NCBI GenBank assembly: GCA_013811975.1
Contig: JACCUF010000200.1
Span: forward strand, 1-12,175
DNA from: Geodermatophilaceae bacterium
GTDB taxonomy: Bacteria; Actinomycetota; Actinomycetes; Mycobacteriales; Geodermatophilaceae
Reading direction: 5' to 3'
DNA length: 12,175 nucleotides
Positions 1-6,216 of the stretch are shown in pieces (the stretch's first letter is position 1; every line of letters begins with the position of its first letter). The notes beneath the pieces are model-generated. The model searched no databases. It saw only the letters and a program-made list of their open reading frames with translations, and was not told the origin of the DNA. A program made the translations under genes and the position numbers.

Positions 1-673
1 ACAGGCGGTCGACCTTTGGCAACAACGCCTTGATCACCGGAAGCTTGTCGGAGACCTTCGATCCACCGAGCACCACGACGTAGGGTCGGGCGGGCTCTTC
101 GGTCAGCCGGTCCAGGACCTCGACCTCAGCATGAACCAAGTCCCCGGCTGCGTGCGGCAGGCGTAGGGCGACGTCGTACACGCTCGCGTGCTTGCGGTGC
201 ACGGCGCCGAATGCGTCGTCGACGTAGACCTCGGCCAGGCTAGCCAGCTGATCGGCGAATGTTGCGCGCAGTTCAGGGTCCTTGCTCGTCTCGGCCGCCT
301 CGAATCGGACGTTCTCCAGCAGCAACACGTCCCCGTCGGTCAGCGCCTCGGCCTGCTTCCTGCTGTCCGGTCCGGCTACGTCGGTCGACAGCCGGACTTC
401 CTGACCGAGTAGCTCGGCCAGGCGGGCGGCTATGGGCGCCAGCGACAAGGAGGCGTCAGGCCCGTTCTCGGGACGGCCCAGATGCGCGACGACGATGACC
501 CGCGCACCGGCCTCGATCAGCTTGCGCAGGGTCGGGACGCTGGCCACGATCCGGCCGTCGTCGGTGATGATCGGGTCACCGGTCGAGGTGTCAAGCGGGA
601 CGTTGAGGTCCGCGCGTACCAGGACCCGGGTTCCCTGGACTCCGGCGGTTATGAGGTCGGCGAGTGAGCGCAC
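1..673 (-). CDS. pgk: Phosphoglycerate kinase, N-terminal part (3' end outside window)
   Basis: Phosphoglycerate kinase transfers the acyl phosphate of 1,3-bisphosphoglycerate to ADP in cytoplasmic glycolysis. About 224 codons are visible of a protein that is usually near 400 residues; the nucleotide-binding C-terminal half lies beyond the left edge. Visible family features, in order, are the N-terminal VRADLNVPLD strand, ITDDGRI, the HLGRP substrate loop, LLLENVRF, the DDAFGAVHRKHAS 3-phosphoglycerate-binding segment, and VLGGSKVSDKL before the hinge. I chose the GTG at 671-673 because it gives MRSLADLI directly before the conserved core; it lies 12 bases after the gap stop codon, with no strong Shine-Dalgarno sequence. 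It is probably cotranscribed with gap. The family call is certain from the motifs; only the exact start is open. Confidence 0.96.
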   Translation of the reverse strand, partial: MRSLADLITAGVQGTRVLVRADLNVPLDTSTGDPIITDDGRIVASVPTLRKLIEAGARVIVVAHLGRPENGPDASLSLAPIAARLAELLGQEVRLSTDVAGPDSRKQAEALTDGDVLLLENVRFEAAETSKDPELRATFADQLASLAEVYVDDAFGAVHRKHASVYDVALRLPHAAGDLVHAEVEVLDRLTEEPARPYVVVLGGSKVSDKLPVIKALLPKVDRL

Positions 674-685
674 CCGGCGCCGCCG

Positions 686-1687
686 CTACTTCGAGCCTAC
701 GAGGACGGCGAGGTCGGCCAACCGATTGGAGTATCCCCATTCGTTGTCGTACCAGCCGACAACCTTCACCTGGTTTCCGGTGACCTTGGTCAGCGGCGCG
801 TCATAGATGCACGACGCCGGGTCACCCACGATGTCCGAGGACACGATGGGAGCTTCGCTGTAGCGCAGGATCCCCTTGAGCGGACCGTCCGCGGCTGCCT
901 GGTAGGCCGCCTGGATCGCATCGAGATCGGCGTCCTTGCCAAGAGTCACGGTGAGGTCGGTGACTGAGCCGGTGGGGATCGGGACCCGCAGCGCGTATCC
1001 GTCCAATTTGCCCTTGAGATCGGGCAGGACCAAGCCGATGGCGGCCGCTGCTCCGGTTGAGGTCGGCACGATGTTGACCGCAGCCGCGCGGGCTCGACGC
1101 ATGTCCGAGTGCGGTCCGTCCTGGAGGTTCTGGTCCGCCGTGTAGGCGTGGATCGTGGTCATCAGACCGTGCTCGATCGTAAAGCTGTCGTGTAGCACCT
1201 TGGCAAGCGGGGCAAGACAGTTCGTGGTGCACGAGGCATTGGAGATGACGACCTGCGAACCGTCGTAACTGCCTTCGTTGGCGCCGATGACCACGGTGAG
1301 GTCCTCACCCTTGGCTGGCGCCGAGATGATGACCTTTTTGGCCCCACCCTGGTCGACGTGCGCTCGTGCCTTGCTCGCCTCGACGAAGAAGCCGGTCGAC
1401 TCGATCACGATGTCCACGCCGAGGTCGCCCCACGGGAGCGTGCCCGGGTCACGTTCGGCCAGGATCTTGAGAATCTTCCCGTCGATCTCAATACCGTCAT
1501 CGACGGCCGTGACCTGCTTCCCGAGCCGGCCCGCAACGCTGTCGTAGGACAGCAGGTGCGCCATCGTGGCGACGTCGCCGAGGTCGTTGGCCGCGACGAT
1601 CTCGAGGTCGTGGCCGCCGGCGCTGACCGCGCGCCAGAAGTTACGACCGATTCGACCGAAGCCGTTGATGCCTACCCGGACTGTCAC
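686..1687 (-). CDS. gap: Glyceraldehyde-3-phosphate dehydrogenase, type I
   Basis: The enzyme oxidises glyceraldehyde 3-phosphate to 1,3-bisphosphoglycerate with NAD and phosphate, making the substrate of the pgk product encoded just downstream. The 333-residue length is normal. The N-terminus INGFGRIGR is the dinucleotide-binding glycine motif. The active-site segment ASCTTNC puts the catalytic cysteine at about residue 153, and HAYTADQN carries the conserved histidine near residue 180. The C-terminal WYDNEWGYSNR signature is intact. The start is GTG at 1685-1687, preceded by GAGAGGG at 1695-1701 with 7 bases of spacing. It follows whiA by 68 bases, so it may have its own promoter as well as read-through from the rapZ-yvcK-whiA block. 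The dinucleotide loop has AND where NAD enzymes usually have ND, so NAD specificity is inferred. Confidence 0.97.
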   Translation of the reverse strand: MTVRVGINGFGRIGRNFWRAVSAGGHDLEIVAANDLGDVATMAHLLSYDSVAGRLGKQVTAVDDGIEIDGKILKILAERDPGTLPWGDLGVDIVIESTGFFVEASKARAHVDQGGAKKVIISAPAKGEDLTVVIGANEGSYDGSQVVISNASCTTNCLAPLAKVLHDSFTIEHGLMTTIHAYTADQNLQDGPHSDMRRARAAAVNIVPTSTGAAAAIGLVLPDLKGKLDGYALRVPIPTGSVTDLTVTLGKDADLDAIQAAYQAAADGPLKGILRYSEAPIVSSDIVGDPASCIYDAPLTKVTGNQVKVVGWYDNEWGYSNRLADLAVLVGSK

Positions 1688-1755
1688 TGGTATTCCCTCT
1701 CGTCATCGGACATATGCACGCCGAACACTATCGAGGACAGTTCTCTGAGCCGCTC
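1688..1755 (-). promoter_or_regulatory. whiA-gap intergenic gap with gap ribosome binding site
   Basis: This 68-base spacer on the minus strand separates whiA from gap. It carries a purine-rich ribosome binding site, GAGAGGG (1695-1701), 7 bases before the GTG start of gap. It is the longest break in the rapZ-to-pgk block, so it is the likeliest place for a separate gap-pgk promoter. An AT-richer stretch, GCATATGTCC, lies in it, but I cannot assign a convincing -35/-10 pair, and no hairpin terminator for whiA is evident. Confidence 0.45.
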
Positions 1756-2736
1756 CTAGGGCGCAAGCATTTCGGCGGTGACGGCGGACTCGGTGTCCGG
1801 AACCCCGAGGTCGCGAGCCTTCTTGTCCGCCATCGCCAGCAGCCGGCGGATCCGTCCGGCGACGGCATCCTTGGTCATCGCCGGGTCGGCGAGTTGACCG
1901 AGCTCTTCCAACGATGCCTGCCCGTGGGCGACCCGAAGCCGGCCGGCCAGGAGGAGATGATCGGGAGCGTCATCGCCCAGCAGGTCCAGGGCCCGGCTGA
2001 CCCGCGCACCAGCGGCGACTGCCGCCCGGGCCGACCGGCGCAGGTTGGCGTCGTCGAAGTTGGCCAACCGATTAGCTGTCGCCCGAACCTCACGGCGCAT
2101 CCGCTGTTCCTCCCAGGCCAGGACTGCGTCGTGTGCCCCGAGGCGGGTGAGCAGCGCGCCGATTGCGTCACCGTCGCGGATCACCACCCGGTCGGCACCG
2201 CGGACCTCACGGCTCTTCGCAGACACGCCGAGGCGGCGGGCGGCTCCCACCAGGGCCATTGCTGCTTCCGGTCCGGGGCAGGTCACTTCCATGGAGGAGG
2301 ACCGACCCGGCTCGGTCAGCGAGCCGTGCGCGAGAAAGGCTCCACGCCAGGCGGCCTCAGAACAGCAGACTCCTCCGGAGACCACGGTTGCGGGCAGACC
2401 GCGGACCGGCCGCCCACGCATGTCGACCAGACCGGTCTGGCGGGCCAAGCCCTCACCGTGTTTCACGATCCGAACGAGGTAGCGCGGTCCCTTGCGCAGG
2501 TTCCCGCCGGACAACACCGAGATGCCGCTGGCATAGCCGAACAGCTCGCTGACGTCGCGGCGTACCCGTCGGGCCACCGAAGCAGTATCGAGTTCAGCCT
2601 CGATCACCACCCGACCGCCGATGATGTGCAGCCCCCCGGAGAAGCGCAGCAGCGAAGTGAGTTCAGCCTTGCGGCAACAGGTCTTGGTGACCGGCACTCG
2701 AGAGAGTTCGTCCTTGACCTGAGACGTCATGGCCAT
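1756..2736 (-). CDS. whiA: DNA-binding protein WhiA (sporulation/division regulator)
   Basis: WhiA is a DNA-binding regulator conserved in Gram-positive bacteria. In Streptomyces it works with WhiB to switch on sporulation septation genes, and in other Firmicutes and Actinobacteria it affects cell division. The 326 residues show the usual layout: an N-terminal region beginning VKDELSRVPVTKTCCRKAE and continuing through LRFSGGLHI and VIEAELDT, related to LAGLIDADG homing endonucleases, and a C-terminal helix-turn-helix with SLEELGQLADPAMTKDAVAGR at about residues 270-295. I chose the ATG at 2736 because GAGGAG (2745-2750) sits 8 bases upstream and MAMTSQVKDEL matches known WhiA N-termini. A second ATG at 2730 forms an ATGA overlap with the yvcK stop and is a possible alternative. 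Either start implies translational coupling to yvcK. Confidence 0.96.
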   Translation of the reverse strand: MAMTSQVKDELSRVPVTKTCCRKAELTSLLRFSGGLHIIGGRVVIEAELDTASVARRVRRDVSELFGYASGISVLSGGNLRKGPRYLVRIVKHGEGLARQTGLVDMRGRPVRGLPATVVSGGVCCSEAAWRGAFLAHGSLTEPGRSSSMEVTCPGPEAAMALVGAARRLGVSAKSREVRGADRVVIRDGDAIGALLTRLGAHDAVLAWEEQRMRREVRATANRLANFDDANLRRSARAAVAAGARVSRALDLLGDDAPDHLLLAGRLRVAHGQASLEELGQLADPAMTKDAVAGRIRRLLAMADKKARDLGVPDTESAVTAEMLAP

Positions 2737-3737
2737 GCGGGCTGCTCCTCTTTCCTTTTCGCGCGGTCGATCACGTGATCGAGTGCCACTGCCAACAGCC
2801 GCGGATCATGGCGGTCCCCTGACCCGGCTGTACTGGCCACCGGACGCAGGACGAGCCGTGGCTCTGGTCCACCGTCGGTCCGCAACGCCTGTACGGCATT
2901 CAATAGACCACGGCGGTCAACAACCCTCGACGCGTCGGCAAGAACCGTGTGGACGGGCAACCGCGGAGCATGCGCCCGAAGCACCCTGAGGTGCTCCTGC
3001 GGGGAGAAGCCCTCGGTCTCACCTGCCTGAGGCTCCAGGTTGAGCACCACGATGACCTGGGCCGACGCGCGTACCAGCGCACTCAGCAGATCAGGGACGA
3101 GCAGGTGCGGCAGCAGCGAGGTGAACCAGGACCCAGGTCCGAGGATGACGATGTCCGCGGTATCGACGGCTTCGACCGCGGGCTGACATGCCGGCGGGGC
3201 CTCGGGGACGAGCTGCACAGATCGCACCCGACCCGCAGTCGTGGCCACCGCTACCTGGCCCCGAACAAGGGTGCGTGCCAACGGGTCACCGTGTTCGACT
3301 GAATCCACCCAAGCGGTGATCTCGAGCGGGATCGTCGACATGGGAAGGACCCTGCCGACGGCTCCGATCAGTCCGCCCACCGTGTCCAGAGCTCGTACTG
3401 TGTCACCGCCAAAGACCTCGGCGAGGCCGGTCAACAGCAGATTGCCGACCGGGTGCCCGGCCAGTGCCCCGCCACCGCCGAAACGGTGTTGGAGCAGCGT
3501 TGCCATGTCGTGATGATCGGGGCCTGATCCAGCCAGTGCCGCCAGCGCCATCCGGAGGTCACCGGGCGGCAGCACATCGAGCTCACGCCGGATCTGCCCA
3601 CTGGATCCCCCGTCATCGGCGACCGTGACGATGGCGGTGAGAGACGGGGTCAGCTGGCGTGCCGCGGCCAGCGTCGCAGCCAATCCATGGCCCCCTCCGA
3701 GCGCGACGATGCGCGGTCGGCCGGCTGGCCAGCTCAC
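2727..3737 (-). CDS. yvcK: YvcK/CofD-like (UPF0052) gluconeogenesis and cell-shape factor
   Basis: Members of this family bind UDP-sugars. They are needed for normal cell-wall synthesis and shape on gluconeogenic carbon sources (YvcK in Bacillus, CuvA in mycobacteria). They are related to CofD, but in this gene neighbourhood they are not coenzyme F420 enzymes. The 336-residue protein starts with the nucleotide-binding segment VALGGGHGLAATL (residues 11-23), then TVADDGGSSG and the LPPGDLRMAL loop, then GHPVGNLLLTGL, and later IVILGPGSWFTSLLPHLL. All are typical of the family. The GTG start at 3735-3737 overlaps the rapZ stop as GTGA, and its own stop overlaps the start of whiA, so all three genes are probably translationally coupled. 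The neighbouring rapZ and whiA strongly support this call over a true 2-phospholactate transferase. Confidence 0.94.
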   Translation of the reverse strand: MSWPAGRPRIVALGGGHGLAATLAAARQLTPSLTAIVTVADDGGSSGQIRRELDVLPPGDLRMALAALAGSGPDHHDMATLLQHRFGGGGALAGHPVGNLLLTGLAEVFGGDTVRALDTVGGLIGAVGRVLPMSTIPLEITAWVDSVEHGDPLARTLVRGQVAVATTAGRVRSVQLVPEAPPACQPAVEAVDTADIVILGPGSWFTSLLPHLLVPDLLSALVRASAQVIVVLNLEPQAGETEGFSPQEHLRVLRAHAPRLPVHTVLADASRVVDRRGLLNAVQALRTDGGPEPRLVLRPVASTAGSGDRHDPRLLAVALDHVIDRAKRKEEQPAWP

Positions 3738-4648
3738 TCGCGTCCCAGATCACGGTGAACGACGGTGGTGTGAACGCCTTCGGCGGCCAGCCGGGCGACC
3801 AGTTCCTCGCTGATGGCCACACTGCGGTGCTTGCCGCCGGTGCACCCGACAGCAAGGGTCAGGTAGCGCTTGCCCTCGCGCTGATAGCCCGTTCCGATCA
3901 GTCTCAGGATCTTCATGTACGAGTCGATGAACTCTCCCGCAGTCTCCTGGCCGAGTACGTAGGCCCTGACCTCCGGATTCTGACCGGTCAGCGGGCGTAA
4001 CTCCGGTAACCAGTGGGGGTTGGGCAGAAAACGGACGTCGACCACCAGATCGGCATCAAGTGGCAACCCGTACTTGTACCCGAAACTCATGACGGTGGCC
4101 TTCAGGCTCGGCACCAGTTCGGATCCGAAGGCCAGTTCGATCGTGGCCCGGAGCTGGTGGACGTTCAGGTCGCTGGTGTCGACGGTGACGTCGGCGACGC
4201 CGGCCAGATCCGTGAGCAAGGAGCGTTCCGCTGCAATACCGTCAGAGAGCCGGCCTTCGCCCTGCAGCGGATGCGCGCGGCGGACGGACTCGAAACGCCG
4301 GATCAGGACATCGTCACGAGCCTGTAGGAAGAGCACCTTGGGCCGATAACCGCGCTCGTCGAGGTCGACCAGGGTGCCGGTGACGTCGGAGGAGAACGCG
4401 CGGGAGCGTACGTCGACGACGACGGCCAACCGGGTGACCGCCGCCCCCGGGGAGCTGCTGCCCAGCTCGACCATCGTGGCTATCAGCGCGGGCGGCAGAT
4501 TGTCGACGACGAAGTAGCCGAGGTCCTCCAGGCACTTGGCTGCCGTACTTCGCCCCGCACCGGAAAGGCCGGTGACCAAGACGATGTCCAGGCTGCGCGG
4601 CGGGCCTGCTTCGACGACATCGTCGTCGCGGGAGGCATCCTGGGTCAT
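3734..4648 (-). CDS. rapZ: RapZ/YvcJ family nucleotide-binding protein
   Basis: RapZ-family proteins bind nucleotides. In Escherichia coli RapZ is an RNA-binding adaptor controlling glucosamine-6-phosphate synthase through small RNAs; in Gram-positives the YvcJ orthologue hydrolyses nucleotides and its RNA role is not established. The 304 residues include a P-loop, GLSGAGRST, at residues 27-35, in which arginine stands where many homologues have lysine; I recall this variant as common in actinobacteria. VVDNLPPALI follows, with VVVDVRSR as the likely Walker B strand. The C-terminal domain carries RYLTLAVGCTGGKHRSV near residues 261-277, the conserved ligand-binding segment. The first residues (MTQDASRDDDVVEAG) are a non-conserved tail. 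This is the first gene of the block, transcribed away from the ferritin-like gene. Confidence 0.95.
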   Translation of the reverse strand: MTQDASRDDDVVEAGPPRSLDIVLVTGLSGAGRSTAAKCLEDLGYFVVDNLPPALIATMVELGSSSPGAAVTRLAVVVDVRSRAFSSDVTGTLVDLDERGYRPKVLFLQARDDVLIRRFESVRRAHPLQGEGRLSDGIAAERSLLTDLAGVADVTVDTSDLNVHQLRATIELAFGSELVPSLKATVMSFGYKYGLPLDADLVVDVRFLPNPHWLPELRPLTGQNPEVRAYVLGQETAGEFIDSYMKILRLIGTGYQREGKRYLTLAVGCTGGKHRSVAISEELVARLAAEGVHTTVVHRDLGRE

Positions 4649-4784
4649 CCGCCCAGTCTGCCCGCCCTAACCTGATATGGGTTCGGGTCCGTGCGCTCCT
4701 CGGAGGGCCTATGTGACAAAGTTCATGCGCTAGCAGGGTGCTTGCATTTGTTTGCAGCCCGCTTTCTGAGGCATCCTGGGAGTC
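4649..4784. promoter_or_regulatory. Divergent intergenic region between rapZ and the ferritin-like gene
   Basis: These 136 bases separate two divergent genes, so promoters for both must lie here or in the coding edges. The stretch is AT-richer than its surroundings near 4711-4765 (tgtgacaaagttcatg and ttgcatttgtttgcag), which would suit promoters, but I cannot fix -35 and -10 boxes. GGGAG at 4778-4782 is the ribosome binding site of the plus-strand gene, 2 bases before its ATG. A 13-base sequence, GAGGCATCCTGGG, occurs at 4768-4780 and again at 4632-4644, just inside rapZ. Confidence 0.5.
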
Positions 4785-5753
4785 ATGACAAAGACTGCTG
4801 CAGACTCCACGACTCTACTGAGCGAGCTCGCCGCCCTCCTCCGCCTGACCCGTACGGAAGCGCAGATCGCTCGCGTACGCATCTCGCAGGCCCGTCGCGA
4901 CGACATCCGCCGCGAACTCTCCGACAACGCTCGGGAGGCAGACGTCCGCGCGCGCCGCATCCAGTCCACCATCCGCCGGCTCGGTGGAGTTCCCGACGTC
5001 TTCGCAGACGCCGTCGGACGTGTCACGGCGATGACCAAGACCACCTTCGAGCAGGTGCAGCCACTCTCCGAGGGACTGCTCAGTGACCTCACCCTGGAAC
5101 ACCAGTTGCGGGACCGAGCGGTGTTCACCCGCATAATGGCCGAGGCGCAGAACCAGTCCGCCGTCGTCTCACTCATGCAGCAACTCGAGCAAGCGCACGC
5201 CGAGACGATCGAGTGGATCACCATTCGGTTAGCCGAGGTTGCCCAAGGCGGGCCGGTCGGGCTTTCACCCACGCCGGCGCAGGCTGCCCTCAGCACGGTC
5301 ACCCGGATGGCACTACTGCCATCTCGGCAGAGCGCTGCACTGGTCAACAAGACCGTGGACCTGATCCAGCGGGGTCGCAACCAGGCTGAGCAAGCCGTCG
5401 AAACGACCCGCGACAAGGTTGCGGCAACGACGAAGGCCACGAGTCAGGTCATCGGGGCCGGTCGCGACGCTGCGCTGGCCCGCGCCGAGCAGGTCGCTCC
5501 CTCAGCTGAGGTCCGCAAGGCGGTGCATGGGCCCCGTGAGGGTTTGGGAACCGTCGATGTCCGGGGCCTGCCGATCACGGGGTATGACAGTCTCTCCGTC
5601 GGAGCGGCTACCCAGGCGATCAACAAGCTGCGCCGCGCCGACGACGTGCGATTGGTGCTGCGCTTCGAGCAGGCCCACAAGAACCGCAAGGGCGTCCTGA
5701 CGTCGGCTGAGAAGCGGACCTCCGAGCTCGCCGAGCATTCGGTCAACGCCTGA
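4785..5753 (+). CDS. Ferritin-like helical protein, function unknown
   Basis: I recognise this as an actinobacterial ferritin-like domain protein of unknown function; no enzymatic role can be read from it. It is 322 residues, almost all predicted helix and rich in Arg, Ala and Gln, with no signal peptide or membrane segment. Residues about 8-70 are two charged helices. Residues about 75-155 form a possible four-helix core with LEHQLRDRAVF near residue 104 and LEQAHAETIEWI near residue 135. These Glu/His pairs resemble carboxylate-bridged metal sites, but the full ligand set is not clear. Residues about 190-240 are a repetitive amphipathic coiled coil. The C-terminus, from about residue 260, has LPITGYDSL then EQAHKNRKGVL, a small helical module often seen at the end of this family. 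ATG 4785 has GGGAG close upstream. The gene stands alone and points away from rapZ. Confidence 0.85.
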   Translation: MTKTAADSTTLLSELAALLRLTRTEAQIARVRISQARRDDIRRELSDNAREADVRARRIQSTIRRLGGVPDVFADAVGRVTAMTKTTFEQVQPLSEGLLSDLTLEHQLRDRAVFTRIMAEAQNQSAVVSLMQQLEQAHAETIEWITIRLAEVAQGGPVGLSPTPAQAALSTVTRMALLPSRQSAALVNKTVDLIQRGRNQAEQAVETTRDKVAATTKATSQVIGAGRDAALARAEQVAPSAEVRKAVHGPREGLGTVDVRGLPITGYDSLSVGAATQAINKLRRADDVRLVLRFEQAHKNRKGVLTSAEKRTSELAEHSVNA

Positions 5754-5770
5754 TCGCCCGTCTCCGCAAT

Positions 5771-5796
5771 GGCCGGGATCCGCGAGGGTCCCGGCC
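5771..5796. terminator. GNRA-capped hairpin, probable (bidirectional) terminator
   Basis: A 26-base hairpin lies 17 bases after the stop of the ferritin-like gene. The arms GGCCGGGATCC and GGGTCCCGGCC give an 11-bp stem with one G-T pair, closed by the tetraloop GCGA, a GNRA type. No T-run follows, which is common for actinobacterial terminators. Because it sits between convergent genes, it could serve both the plus-strand gene and the minus-strand pseudogene/uvrC transcript. Confidence 0.65.
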
Positions 5797-5814
5797 CTTC
5801 GGCGTCCACGTGGA

Positions 5815-6190
5815 CTAGCTCCGGTCGAGCGCGCCCCTGGCCTCGTCTGCGACAAGCGCCCGCCGTCCCTGCGAGCCGAGCGTGAGCACATGCTCGAGCG
5901 CCAACCGGTACGCAGTCTCGAACGCTTGCGCTGGGCTCACCTGGATGTCCGGCTGCACCCCGTCGGGTGCCCATCCCCGTCCGGAGACCGGGTTGACCAC
6001 GTACCCCGACGGCACGGAGAACATCAGGTGGTCGCTGACCCGATAGGGTCCGCGATCAGCGTCAGGGCCGCCTGGGCCGCATGCCCGGAGAAGGCACCGT
6101 CGGCCTGACGTTCACGCAACATCTGCACGACCCGTTCGGCGACCTCGGTATCACGTAGTACGCCGTCAACTGCTCGATCAGCACGTCCAT
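5815..6190 (-). pseudogene. S41 family peptidase remnant: frameshift plus internal deletion of the catalytic core
   Basis: This is what remains of a C-terminal-processing-type (S41) serine peptidase. Translating from the ATG at 6190 gives MDVLIEQLTAYYVIP, a typical N-terminal segment. One base is then missing near 6146-6147, and the frame shifts to continue EVAERVVQMLRERQADGAF, which matches the N-terminal helical domain of the family. Near 6049-6060 this joins, again out of frame, the C-terminal end of the same family: PYRVSDHLMFSVPSG, then NPVSGRGWAPDGVQPDIQV and AYRLALEHVL, ending at the TAG at 5815. The PDZ-like and Ser/Lys catalytic part, roughly 170-200 residues by comparison with relatives, is absent. 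About 125 codons remain of a usual 320-400. It starts 26 bases after the uvrC stop, so it was once probably cotranscribed with uvrC. The short open stretches 6024-6239 and 5815-6024 are the pieces, not genes. Confidence 0.88.
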
Positions 6191-6216
6191 GACCGCTGAC
6201 CAGTCCCGGCAAGGAC

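Noticed and set aside
1714..2778. A 354-codon open frame on the plus strand across whiA.
   Set aside because: It is fully antisense to the clearly conserved whiA gene, shows no domain, and is typical of spurious open frames in GC-rich DNA.
3807..4648. Arginine in place of lysine in the RapZ P-loop as a sign of inactivation.
   Set aside because: The remaining motif and the C-terminal domain are intact, and the GAGRST variant is, to my knowledge, usual in actinobacterial homologues.
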